From Mangifera indica (taxonomy: Eukaryota; Streptophyta; Magnoliopsida; Sapindales; Anacardiaceae), in the NCBI RefSeq assembly GCF_011075055.1, contig NC_058148.1:3119322-3183321 (forward strand): a stretch of DNA of 64,000 nucleotides. Reading direction: 5' to 3'. Below, in pieces: positions 24,611 to 35,091 of this stretch. Both the position numbers and the translations under genes were made by a program. The notes under the pieces were generated by a model. The model ran no database searches, was not told where the DNA came from, and saw nothing but the letters and a program-made list of their open reading frames with translations. Positions within the stretch are counted from its first letter, which is position 1. Every line of letters begins with the position of its first letter.

Positions 24611-24822
24611 TTGGGATCCAAACCATGCAACATTCTTTCTTATTCATGCTTTCCTTTCCTTTCCTTTGCTTTGCCAAAAGACAACAAACAACCAAAATAT
24701 TATAATCATCACAACTTGAAAAACACTTCCATACAAAGAAATAGAAAAGAATCACTTCCTGTTGCCCTTAAAGCTATCCTTTTCTCCCTCTTTCTGCCTG
24801 TCTTCATACAAAAACTTTCTTT

Positions 24823-24829
24823 TATATAA
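24823..24829 (+). promoter_or_regulatory. TATA box of the RING-H2 gene
   Basis: TATATAA in TTTTATATAAACACC lies 75 bases upstream of the ATG at 24904. A start of transcription near 24855 would leave a leader of about 50 bases, normal for a plant gene. Pyrimidine-rich CT stretches surround it, as in many plant core promoters. Confidence 0.6.
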
Positions 24830-24903
24830 ACACCTCTCAGGTCTCCTTCTTCAATGCACAATCGCACCAACCAAAAGTACAAAAAACCCCAATATTATCA
24901 TCA

Positions 24904-26203
24904 ATGTCTTTAGCTCATCGACCTCGTGTTATTGTTAATGGCGTCCAAAGAATGAGAACCTTCCATTACTTCAGGTGCCAAAACTGCCGACGAACCATTC
25001 GTTTCTCCTCAAATACAAACCCCTTTGAACTCTTTTGTCCCCATTGCTCTCATGAACTTCTCCATGAACTCGACCTTTCCCGGCCACGCCTCTTCTCTCC
25101 CATTTTCCCCGGCCATGTTGCGCCCTCACCCTCGTCGCGCTTACTAGACTCTTTGGCTCTCACCCTCGACCCAACAACACAACATCAACGAAACCCAAAC
25201 ATCCAAAGAAGAAGCACTCGATGGGTACTCGAATTCGATCATTCAAACAACCGCAACAACGAACGCGACGTCCAGTCGTGGATATCTCTCCATTTTGATG
25301 ACCCAAGTCGCCCGCCAAGATCTGTCACAATGCCAGAACTTGAAATTGAGCCTCCAGTTAATAATAATAATGATAACATTAATTATGCCGACGTAGAGAT
25401 GGACTCAATGCAAAACATCATTGAGGAAATGACTCAAAACGATCGACCTGGACATCCTCCGGCAGTGACTGCAGTAATCGACGCATTACCGAGAGTGAGA
25501 ATCTCGGAGGATGATTTGATGCAAATGTGTCCAGTTTGCAAAGAAGAATTCGAAGTTGAAGGCGAAGCGAGACTGCTGCCATGCCAACATTTATATCATT
25601 CTGAATGCATAATCCCGTGGCTGAGGCTTCACAATACGTGTCCTGTGTGTCGCCAGGAGGTGAGAGATGGCAATGAAAATGATGATCAGAATGATAATGA
25701 AAATGAGAGAAATGACAATAGGTACAATTTTGAAGAAGAGCTAGCGAATAATATAGATTGGCTATGGAGTCAGGTGATCTGTTTAAGACCAGTGCGTGCG
25801 TTATCAGAATGGAGTCAAAGGTTCTTCGATTTTATAGACAGCCGAGCGACAGCGGCTCGTGGAGGTCAGATCTTATTCTCTCTAAATTTCATCTTATTTT
25901 AAGAATTTCAATGGATTCATTGATGATTAAATTAGGTCATTATATATCTCTTCTTGGCAGTAGATACTTAAAAGTCAAAAGAAATATTCATGCGAAGAGC
26001 CACACGAAAGTTGAATGAACAATAATCAGAATTTTTAACTATTCTTAATATTAATTTTGTGAGGTGTTTTTGATTCAAAGATTTGTCAAATTTGTAAAAT
26101 TATTAAATCAAAATTCACTATTTATTAAAAATTTAATCAATTAAATTATAATTTTTGGAATAAAGCAGGTGGCTCATGGTGGCGCTGGTGGCTGATTATG
26201 TAG
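24904..26203 (+). CDS. RING-H2 E3 ubiquitin ligase, RHC1A/RHC2A-like (two exons)
   Basis: Exon 1 is 24904-25864 and exon 2 is 26169-26203, giving 331 residues. Residues 20-58 form the zinc ribbon common at the start of this plant family (Cys25, Cys28, Cys45, Cys48). Residues 209-249 form a complete C3H2C3 RING: Cys209, Cys212, Cys227, His229, His232, Cys235, Cys246, Cys249, with Trp239 where E2-binding RINGs have it. An acidic Asn/Asp-rich linker follows. The intron (25865-26168, GT...GCAG, 304 bases, AT-rich) joins in phase to GGSWWRWWLIM, a Trp-rich C-terminus like that of RHC2A-type proteins as I remember them. Reading on without splicing gives a similar length (332) but an odd hydrophobic tail. 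It should transfer ubiquitin from an E2 to unknown substrates; no membrane segment or signal peptide is seen. AATAAA lies at 26256. The first ATG in frame is chosen. Confidence 0.88.
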
Positions 26204-26255
26204 ATTTATTCAATCTCAATGGTCAAAATTTGATATATGTATGATTATGTACATA

Positions 26256-26261
26256 AATAAA
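26256..26261 (+). terminator. Polyadenylation signal of the RING-H2 gene
   Basis: AATAAA lies 53 bases after the proposed stop at 26201-26203, which fits the two-exon model. Plant poly(A) signals are loose, so this is suggestive only. Confidence 0.45.
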
Positions 26262-26950
26262 ACTTTTTAATTTAATCAGAATTTATGGCATTCAAATACT
26301 AACATAAAAAATCAACTTAATTTTGTTTTATTTTTACTATAATTTAAGGACTAAAATGAAGGAGGTGTAAACAAAATTGACCAACTCTTCAAAGTTATAC
26401 GGATAAGATTAAATCAAGAGCTATATGAATGTGGCCAACTCTTCAAGAGTTTTACGCATAAGACCAACACTAGGTGTTATACGAATATGACTAACAAAAT
26501 TGCACTTGGATGAAAACAATCCATATATAAAAAATTCCTAAATTTTTTTTTCTTTTTTTTTTTTTTATAATTGAGCACACGCATGGTAAACCCACATAAT
26601 GAGAGAAAATTGCACATATGGAATTCCAGCCAGATTTAGGAAAATTTCAGTCTTTTTTTCTCAATCAAAATGGGGAGAAAAAAAAGGTTATTATATCAAT
26701 TTTTATTATCATGTTACATTGCTTGTAATGTTAAGATTTGGTCATTTTGCATAGATTTCATAGGTTTCAAATAATAGTTTTTTTGATTAAGTTTTTGTGT
26801 GAAATAGCTTGAATTGTTTGCAATTTTGATGAAATTTGTCCATGGTCTTTTGTTATAACAGGCTTAGAATCAATTATCGGTAAAATTGGATTTGAAAATG
26901 AGAGATTTTGAGTCATTTCATCACCATAGGTAATTTACAATTAACATGTC
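26262..26950. other. Unassigned AT-rich stretch
   Basis: Downstream of the RING gene. It contains the near-repeat CCAACTCTTCAA...TTATACGGATAAGA (26380 and 26435) and a T-rich run at 26545-26570. No coding sequence is recognised. Confidence 0.4.
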
Positions 26951-28060
26951 GCCCATCAAAGGTCGATTTCGATCGAACCAAGTCTGAACATAAGTTGGCC
27001 TGAGTTTAGCTCTAAAGGTTTTAGAGGTGGCTCAAGTTCGATTCGAGTTCTTCGAGCCAATTTAAGAGAAAATTCAAGTTTAGTTCGGAAAGAAAATTTG
27101 AGGTTCATAACTCGATTCGAATTTGTGACTCAAATTTAAGTCTAGAATTCGTGACTAAATTTTCATAATGTTAACCTTAAAATCTACAAAAAAGAAAATG
27201 GAATCATATATAAATAAACATAAAACAGGGTTTTAATTCTTAGATTTTGGATAAAGAATAGAGAATGCCTAACAACCCACCATCATCTTTATCATGTAAT
27301 CAAACATCCCGCTAGTCAAAAGGGTCCACCAAACTTATAAAGTAGTCAAACAAACACAAACATGAAATTCTAGCAAATTAATTAACGAAGAAAAACATTT
27401 GAGTTTCAGTTATGATTCTTATCAATAAAGATGAAAACTTGAAAATATACACCAACCGACAACAACAAGATAGAGATTTGTAATTGAAATCAGGACTAGT
27501 TGAGAAAAACTTTCTCCGATTGTAACAATCGTTGATCTGAAAAGATAATGAGAAGAACGTTCTAAAAGAGAGAGATCAAGATGGATTTATGTTTGTTTAC
27601 TTGTTTTCAGTCTCAAAAAGGTGATTTTTAAAGAAAAGAAAAGAAACAGATGTAAAGGAATGGCAATGGATACTGGAGACAACAGAGATGAAAGTAAGAG
27701 ATGGTGTGAGTTGCATGTAAAAAGGTGAATGTTAGAGAGAGATAATGTTGATAAGAAAGCAAAGTCAAAAGTAAGTCTATATAGTTAGTCAAACTTAAAA
27801 CCCAACATAGTTCTATTTCACTCAAGCCAACTCGAGCTAAGCCATTTCTCAACTCGAACCGAGCTGAGTTAATGATTGGCTCACGAGCCATTTCAAACCA
27901 AACCTTATCTAATTCGTATCAACTCATTTTTCAGTGGAGCCATATATCATGGCTCAGGTTCAATCTGAATTCATAAAAACAAATTCAGATCAAGTTAAAC
28001 CAAGTTAAGGCAGCTTTTGAGATTAAGCCGACTCGGCTCAAATCTAGGCCTACCACCCAT
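26951..28060. repeat. Dispersed repeat rich in TCGAGCC/GGCTCGA words
   Basis: The left part (27000-27130) and right part (27820-28045) carry words such as GGCTCAAGTTCGATTCGAG and CCAACTCGAGCTAAGCC in opposite sense, with AT-rich DNA between. The word style is the same as in the hAT-like element at 46760-47261. Ends and target duplication could not be fixed, so the assignment to a non-autonomous DNA transposon is an inference. Confidence 0.4.
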
Positions 28061-28500
28061 GCATTGTGAAATCAAATAAAGGTGAGGGTTATTTGATATT
28101 TGCCAAGATATGCAATCAATATGGTAGGTGTTTTTGGACCTTTTTCCAACTATGTAGGGGTTGTTTGATGTCTGACTAATGTGTGATATGCAAAGTGGAG
28201 GTTTTTGGTTATATTCCAATATACAATGCTTTTTATTTTCATCATATAGGTCATGTGTGGTGGGGATTTTTTTGATATTTTCTAATATGTGTTTTATTTA
28301 GTATATATGACTCGCAAAATAGATTTTTTTATATTTACCAATTCAAGGGGGTTACTATTATTTTTCATTTTGGGGGATAAATGATATTTTTCATTTTAGG
28401 GTATTTTAAAGTGTATTTTTAAATTTTTTTGTAATCTATTTTTTTTGTAATAAAGTATAAAATGTTCATATATTATGAAAATTAACTTTTTTTTCTTTTA
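28061..28500. other. Unassigned T-rich stretch
   Basis: Simple T- and G-rich DNA with the repeated phrases GGTTATTTGATATTTGCC, TGTTTGATGTCTGAC and TTTGATATTTTC. It leads into the DUF1985 remnant. No gene is seen. Confidence 0.35.
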
Positions 28501-29110
28501 TAGATATTGTTTGTAGGTGTAAGAGAACATGAATCAACTATTGGACATGATAGATTTCGAACATAGTGCCACTTTAAGGTGCAAGTCACAATATGGGGCC
28601 ATCGAGACACAATGGTAAAGGTTCATGCGATGCTATCAAAGGAGCCAAAAAACTTTTCAAAACTACATGTTTTGGAAAGTTTCTTGATTTGGAGGAGTCT
28701 AGATTAACGAAGTATTAGCACACTGTTTTATTGAGAGCACTAGTTAGGGTTTTGGTTTCGATTGAATAGGGTTAACATTTGGTTCATCCTTCTCAAGTTT
28801 TCCCTTGATATCATTTTGCAATTTAGTCATTGCATTGAGTTGTAACATTGTCTTTTTTGTCTTTATTGGACAAAGGATTCAAGACATTTATTTTGAGGGT
28901 GAGACTTCAGTTAGTTATGGTGATGTGATAATTGTTTATGAGATGAGGACATAGAGGTAGCAAGGGGGGGAGGAAGACAACAACATTGTCAAAAAGGCGT
29001 TATTATATTGTATACATGTTGAATTGTTTGAGGTGGATTATTGAAAAGTGATCCATAAGGATGTATATACTCACATGTGTGTGCCAGGGATAATTTTGTT
29101 CTTTTTCATT
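28500..29110 (+). pseudogene. DUF1985-domain remnant (Mutator-type transposon ORF)
   Basis: In one frame 28658-28750 reads KTTCFGKFLDLEESRLTK, a stop, then HTVLLRALVRV. In another, 28860-29090 reads QDIYFEGETSVSYGDVI and, after stops, EEDNNIVKKALLYCIHVELF. The order CFG-F-LDL, LLR, YF-G, ED-KLALLYF is that of the plant domain DUF1985, found in transposon-captured proteins of Ulp1-carrying Mutator-like elements. At least four stops and two frame changes occur, so it is dead. No terminal inverted repeat or Ulp1 protease part was found nearby. Confidence 0.55.
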
Positions 29111-29975
29111 GATTTTTTGTTATTATTAATATTAGATTAGTTAAAAATGATTAAATGTTTCAATTTAAAATTTAAGCTAGCGAACAGTCATGCAAGAAGG
29201 GTACACAACCGTTTATGTCATGTCATGTGGATAAAATGGATAATGTACCACGTATAATTATTTAAAAATAATGAATGACCATTCCAATGGTAATCAAATT
29301 TTAAAATCTATAAAAGGCATGTATCTACACAACTCCAAGCATTTTCACCCACGATTCTCACTTTACATTAACTAATCTTAATTTCAATAGAAGACTAATT
29401 TTTTATAAGTAAAACAATAAATTTTAGCATCAAACTCTTCAAACAGAATTTAAGTAATGTAAGGTTTTGTGGCCTTTGGGTAGCAAAATTGCCAATTTTT
29501 TTTTTTTTAAATAGACAATCAGTATAACAAAACCCCACTCAAATCTTCCTCGTAAGGTATCAAATACACAACATGAATAAACACATATAAGACATTATAG
29601 AGATTATACCAACATTGGTGGCTCATCCATATTTCATAGTCATTAGAAAACATTGAAGTCACGTTCAGACCAAGTATGGGTCTGCACTCTAGTATCTATA
29701 CAAAGCACGAACAAAACAGAAACTAAAATATATAATGCTCAAAGGTCTGCTATGAAATGATGCATAAGGAAAGTGTTTAAGTGTATGGGCATGACACTAT
29801 TTATATGAATTATGAAATTACAAAAGTGAAAAATCGTGCCTATATATAAAATCACCATGGATGGCTATACATAATAGATATACGAGTGAACATGCTCAAA
29901 TCCTTATCATGTATAAGTTGTGATTCATCTGGATACTTGGGCATGGATAAAGATAACATATTATCTTTATTTGCC
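29111..29975. other. Unassigned AT-rich stretch
   Basis: No coding motif or repeat family recognised. A T run lies at 29490-29508. Confidence 0.35.
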
Positions 29976-29979
29976 TACC

Positions 29980-30250
29980 ATGTACACCCATACAAAGACC
30001 TTTTACTCATCTAGGTGATAAAAATAATATCTTTTGGTTTCCTTAGGACCCTACAAAGAAGCATCTATCTAATTTGGAACTCAGTTTATTCAAAATTAAT
30101 TTCTTGATAAAAGTTTCATAGCCCCAAACCTTTAGATATTTTAGATTGGGCTTTTGCCCACTCCACAACTTATAAGAAGTTATGTCCACAAACTTGGACT
30201 AGATATGGTTCAATGTATATGTAGTTTTTAGAGCATAACCCTATAATGAT
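29980..30250 (-). pseudogene. Copia integrase C-terminal remnant
   Basis: The minus strand between about 30200 and 30030 reads KFVDITSYKLWSGQKPNL, KYLKVWGYETFIKK and SSKLDRCFFVG, then a stop and GNQK. These are the TPYELW-G-KPNL, HLRVWGC and KCxFVGY blocks of the copia integrase C-terminal part. It belongs to none of families A to C by wording. Only this piece survives, next to the solo gypsy LTR. Confidence 0.75.
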
Positions 30251-30263
30251 ATGAGTAGATCAA

Positions 30264-31860
30264 TATAACACCCCTCTCTAGATACGTACACCTACCTAGA
30301 ATATGACCTAAAGAGATGTGCATAATTGAACTATTTAATTCAAAACCTTATAGCTTAATACATGCTCATAAATATTCAACCATGCAAAAAAGGTGAAATT
30401 TGAATAAATACCACATTTATTAAAATACATAAATGTAAGACATGTGTAAAAATTCCATTTGAATATTTATTATCCATAAGCAATATAAAACCGAGACTAA
30501 AATGTTCAAAATCCATAAATGAAAAGAAAGTCTAAAAATAACAGTTATGCCCCTCACCTTCATGTAGTTGCTTATTAGACCGCTGACTCTCATATATGCC
30601 CTGTTACTCACGTTGACCTATAAAACAACAAAAGGGAATATGTGAGTGAAAAAACTCAGTAAGTCGATGGCTTCTTAACACTTGAAATACTCATAAAAGT
30701 GATAAATTTACCACTCTATTTATGAATTTGAATATGGTCACAATTCGACACTCTTGTGTCCTGACATAGGCCAACTACAAAGGTTACTAAGCTTTAAATT
30801 GAAATTGGCATATTTGATGCCTTTGTGAAAACATAAGACACCTTGTATGCCACTTGCTATCGTGTCTTGCACACATATCATAGACCCTATTAATCTAGCT
30901 AACTAGGACACCCTGATCACACAAGGAAAAATCCGATAGTAGTTCATTCCTTTATGACACAAGCTAATCAAAATTGTTGTCTAAACCATCCTAGGATAAC
31001 CCTTACCATGGGTTCATATTGGATACATCTTATTGACCATGAAAGGAAATATCTTAAAAGTCATACTCGTTACCATGCACACTTGAACTAAACTGAACTA
31101 AGTGGTTGTGTGCCTTGGCACCAAGTACATAATGCATCTCATAAGTATCTAGTCTTATCGCTTTCACGTATCTTTCTACTCCCACACATAGTTGGTGGCA
31201 AACTAGATATACTTTTCTAATTTTTGACCTATATCTGACTCGATAATGTTTTATGCCTTCTTATACATAGTCAAACACTTTTTCTACTCCCATAAATGAC
31301 TGTGTCTTACAATCTAGAGATTGTAATGTCAATAATTTCTACGTTTTTTGGCTAATCAAGCAATCCCACGCATCATACAAGTCTCAAAATTAGTCTTTAT
31401 TCATCCTAAACTGATTTTATAGACTCATAAAAGCATAAATATAGTTAACACACAAAATCTTAACCATTATCATCATTAATCTAACTAGTTTAAAGCAATA
31501 TCCAAATTCATAATAGCAAGTTCACATGATTCATTCAAAATTTTCATAAAAAAGCTCATCATAAATGAATTAAAACAAGCAAATAACATTATTCAATATC
31601 ATAATATTCATATATCCACTGAACCATTCCTCAATAAGGAAAAGGAGTCTTTGCATGGCTACAGTGATTTTCGATGATCCAAGCTTCTCTTTGACAACCA
31701 AAAACTCTCTTTTCCATTTGCTTTTTGTTTGGGTATGGTTGGAGTCAGAAAATAATAAAAGAATTAGGTTAAACGTGTTTTTATTTTTGCCTCCTAGATG
31801 GACACACGAAGAGAGAAAATAATGTAAAATGCCCAACTAGCATGTTTCACTTGCACAATT
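30264..31860 (-). mobile_element. Solo LTR of the chromovirus gypsy family
   Basis: The start TATAACACCCCTCTCTAGAT corresponds to TGTAACACTCCTCTTTAGAT at 20589. Further matching blocks occur in order, for example CATCTCATAAGTATCTAGTC (31131) against the block at 21412, and the zone around 31640-31800 against 22320-22510. The right end is uncertain. No pol sequence of this family lies beside it, so it is a solo or truncated LTR left by recombination. Confidence 0.7.
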
Positions 31861-32075
31861 GGCATACTTATGTGTTCGATTGGTAAGCTCAATTGCTTGC
31901 ATAGTTGGCACACTTAAGTATGCCAATCAACAAGCTTTATTTTATTGTGTTGATTGGCATCTGCATTTGCATGGTCGGTGCCATCATACCAAGTGTACAG
32001 GTGGCACTTAGTTAAGGCATAATCAAATCCAAATCCTCTCAACCAATTAGGCAAACCTGGTCCATTTGTGATCTC

Positions 32076-32674
32076 TAGAGATGACAATAGGGAGAGGCGA
32101 GGAGGGGATCTCAATCCCCGTCCCCGTCCCCATAAAGGATATTAATCCTTGTCCCTGCTACGGGGATGAAAATGATTCTCTGTCCCCTCTCTACAAAAAA
32201 AAATTTCTTCTCCATCCCCGTAGGAAAAAATCCCCCCTTCCCCCCCTCGTACCCATAAAAAAAATTTCTTCTTTATACCTTCTAAAAACAATATAAATAT
32301 ATTAAATAACAAAATTATGTAAAATTAAAGTTAACCCATTATTTCAAATATCACAAATATAATATATTAACTACTTTAATATGCACAACAAAAACCTATG
32401 TAAATTTGAAAAACATAAATAATTTAAAACTATAAAAAATATATTAGTATTTTAAATAAATATATTAATATAAAGGGGTGAGGATGGGACGGGGAAGGGA
32501 AGGGGCAAGGTGAGGAGGAGACACATATATCCTCATCCCCAGCCCATCCCCAATTGTGAGAATTTTTTTCATCCCCATCCTCGTCCCTTTCTCCATTTCT
32601 ATCAGAGAATCCTTTTCCTGTTAGGGTCGGGGAGAGTCGGGGCTCCTAAAATTAGACCTAAATTGCCATCCTTA
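32076..32674. mobile_element. Non-autonomous hAT-like element, 599 bp
   Basis: Ends are imperfect inverted repeats: TAGAGATGACAAT on the left, and on the reverse strand of the right end TAAGGATGGCAAT. It is flanked by a perfect 8-bp direct repeat GTGATCTC (32068-32075 and 32675-32682), the target length of hAT transposons. Next to the ends lie C-rich (32108-32260) and mixed G-rich/C-rich (32474-32650) arrays of CCCCGTCCCC and GGGGATGGGA type; the middle is AT-rich. It encodes no transposase, so it would depend on one supplied elsewhere. Confidence 0.7.
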
Positions 32675-33035
32675 GTGATCTCTCTCTTGATCTTGAACAT
32701 GAAAATTGTCAAAAAATAATCCATTCCTTTAAGTTTGATTCAACTCTTTTATGTGTGTGACACATAAGCTCTCCATTGAATTAATAGTGTCTAAATTCAA
32801 GGTAAATCTGAACACAAACCAAGAGTGGCCTCTAGTAAAGTATCATGGCCACTCGGACGATAAAGTGTCAGTAAACATCTCTTAAGCTTTTAGTTATATG
32901 CAATTCAATCTTTTCGTCAACCAATATCTCCTGAGGTCGAGTCTAATACCATTAGGTATGTTCTAGGGGTATTTATGTCTTTTGACTCTACTTTGATACA
33001 TTTCCAATCTTAAATATATATGTTCAAGTGAGTGC

Positions 33036-33036
33036 G

Positions 33037-33104
<68 letters not shown>

Positions 33105-33121
33105 TGTGTGCATACATATAT
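33036..33121 (+). repeat. (TA)n(TG)n microsatellite
   Basis: A short TA run is followed by about 25 uninterrupted TG units, one TA interruption, five more TG units and then CATACATATA. The open frames across it on both strands are artefacts of the repeat. Confidence 0.95.
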
Positions 33122-33628
33122 AAAGGGATAAAAGATAAAAAGGGAATTTTTATGCATTTTGTATCTCTTTCTCCCATCTCTTCTAGAAACTTGGTGAGAA
33201 GGCAACCTTCTTCATGCTTCTTCTTTGTTTTTTAAGGAAAGCGGATGATTTGAAGAGGTTTTGGAAGGAAAAATTAAGGAAAGAAAAGGAAAGGAAGCAC
33301 CTTGGAAACCTTGGTAATCAAAAGATCTCATTCTTTTTTCTTTACCTATGTTTATATATTAGAGTATGTTATATGAATATGTTAGTGTGTTTTGATAGTG
33401 ATTTAAGGTGGTTCTTGGTGAGAAAATAAGTAAGGCAAAGAGGAGAGAGCATGTTTGGCAAGTGTTGGCTTTAAGTAAGGTAAGTGGAATCATTTTTGGT
33501 TTCCCTAAGTTGCTAAATAAACTTTATGTTTCATGTTTTATGCCTTTGGTTCCTTTACTCTATGTTATAAATGATGATATTATGTTATATGGATGTATTG
33601 GTCATGGTTGGAAGCAAAAGAGAAAGGT

Positions 33629-33653
33629 GTATATATATATATATATATATATA
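33629..33653 (+). repeat. (TA)n microsatellite
   Basis: About 12 TA units followed by an A run. Confidence 0.9.
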
Positions 33654-33754
33654 AAAAAATTATAAGGCCATGACAAGGAACATAGGGATACATATATACA
33701 TATGAATAGGCATATATATTTGATTGAGTTGAGTTAAATGACATGGTTGGTATG

Positions 33755-35091
33755 TGTTGTCATTGACACCAAAATTAAATCATAAATTCCTACAACAAAA
33801 ATGTAGTAAAGGAAAGTAGGGATTGTTCCCTCGAAGAGCTTTGATTAGTATGTCGTCACAAATAAATCGAAACAAATAAATGAAAAAAAGGGTTTTGAAG
33901 TGAATGAAAATTATAATGAAAAACAATAAATAAAAATTCAGTAAAACAATCTAAAAGGAATAAATCAATTTAACAAACCTTGGTCTTCAGTCACATCCAC
34001 CATTGGAACTACGATTGATCATCGAAACCAAAAATATCAAATTAATTATTAAAATATTCGTGTGGTATTAAATTTACATGTCATTCCTTACGAATAGTTA
34101 ACTAAAAACATGTATTCCAATTAACCCTTATTGATTAATAATTCGGATACGATCTCGAATTTAATTAAACAATAGCATTACGAATTAAAAAGACCAACGA
34201 AACAAGACAACACAAACATACGACGTTGCATTTAATCTAGTTGATTATTTTCCTAGGATTTAAAGTTTCTGGCACAGCAAACGATAAACCTAGTTGCCAC
34301 TTCAATTAGATGGATTGAACAATTACGGATTCAGCACCTAAACTAGTAATAGATTATATTAATTGATAAACTAATTGCACACCTTAGAAATCAACCAACA
34401 CAATCATGAAAAATAATTCAGAAAGATAACCAATACTCAAATAATTAAAAGATGCATTAAAGAACAAAAATAAATCTCACAATCATTATAGTTCCATCGT
34501 TTCAGATCCCTTCAACCAAGAAAAATTATTCAACCACTATAGACCATGTTTTTTTCTCTAATTCTCTAATTACAATGGTTCATCATCTCAAATAAAAGTA
34601 AGAGTATATATATTATCTTCCTACTAAAAATCTGGAAATTGAAAGTCAATCCTAATCTCCTAATCCAACCAAGTAAAATGATACATATCTCCCAAAAAGA
34701 AAGGAAAAGATATGTATCTTTAATATAAATCCTTCCACCAAAAATATCTTTCCTTATCTATCTCTATTAATCCTTTTTCCCAGCTGGTAATTATCCCTTT
34801 TCATAGGAAGCAAATCGTGATATTTTATGGACCCTTGCAGTTGATTTGGACATCCAAATTTTATTTCCGCATTCTGTTTTCGTCTTTCACGTGCCCACGC
34901 CTAGTCAGCATCACGAAATTTCCAAATTAATAGATCTGCTTTAGTTTTTCATCTTTTTGGCCCAACTTACTCCAAAAATGCTCAAAGCTTCCTAAATGCA
35001 AAAAGATAAGTAATTCCATTAGTTTGAATCAAATTTCCACACAATATAAGGGAATTATAAATCGAAATAATAACAATTAATGGCGTTATCA
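33755..35091 (-). repeat. 3' LTR of the Athila-like element
   Basis: Plus-strand reading TGTTGTCATTGACACC to GGCGTTATCA, so TGATAACGCC begins it on the minus strand. 34673-35091 matches 39692-40114 nearly base for base. The whole unit also matches the solo LTR at 47574-48938 in reverse orientation. Confidence 0.85.

Larger units (their letters stand above)
32683..33754. other. Unassigned stretch with microsatellites
   Basis: Holds the TG microsatellite at 33036-33121 and an AT microsatellite at 33629-33653. 33230-33500 is purine-rich with GGAAAGAAAAGG words. No coding sequence recognised. Confidence 0.4.

Noticed and set aside
25865..25902. Reading the RING-H2 frame straight on to 25902
   Set aside because: A GT donor and in-phase GCAG acceptor give a better C-terminus, and the unspliced tail is plain hydrophobic AT-rich translation.
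32963..33235. Open frames of His-Thr or Cys-Val repeats
   Set aside because: Translation of the TG microsatellite.
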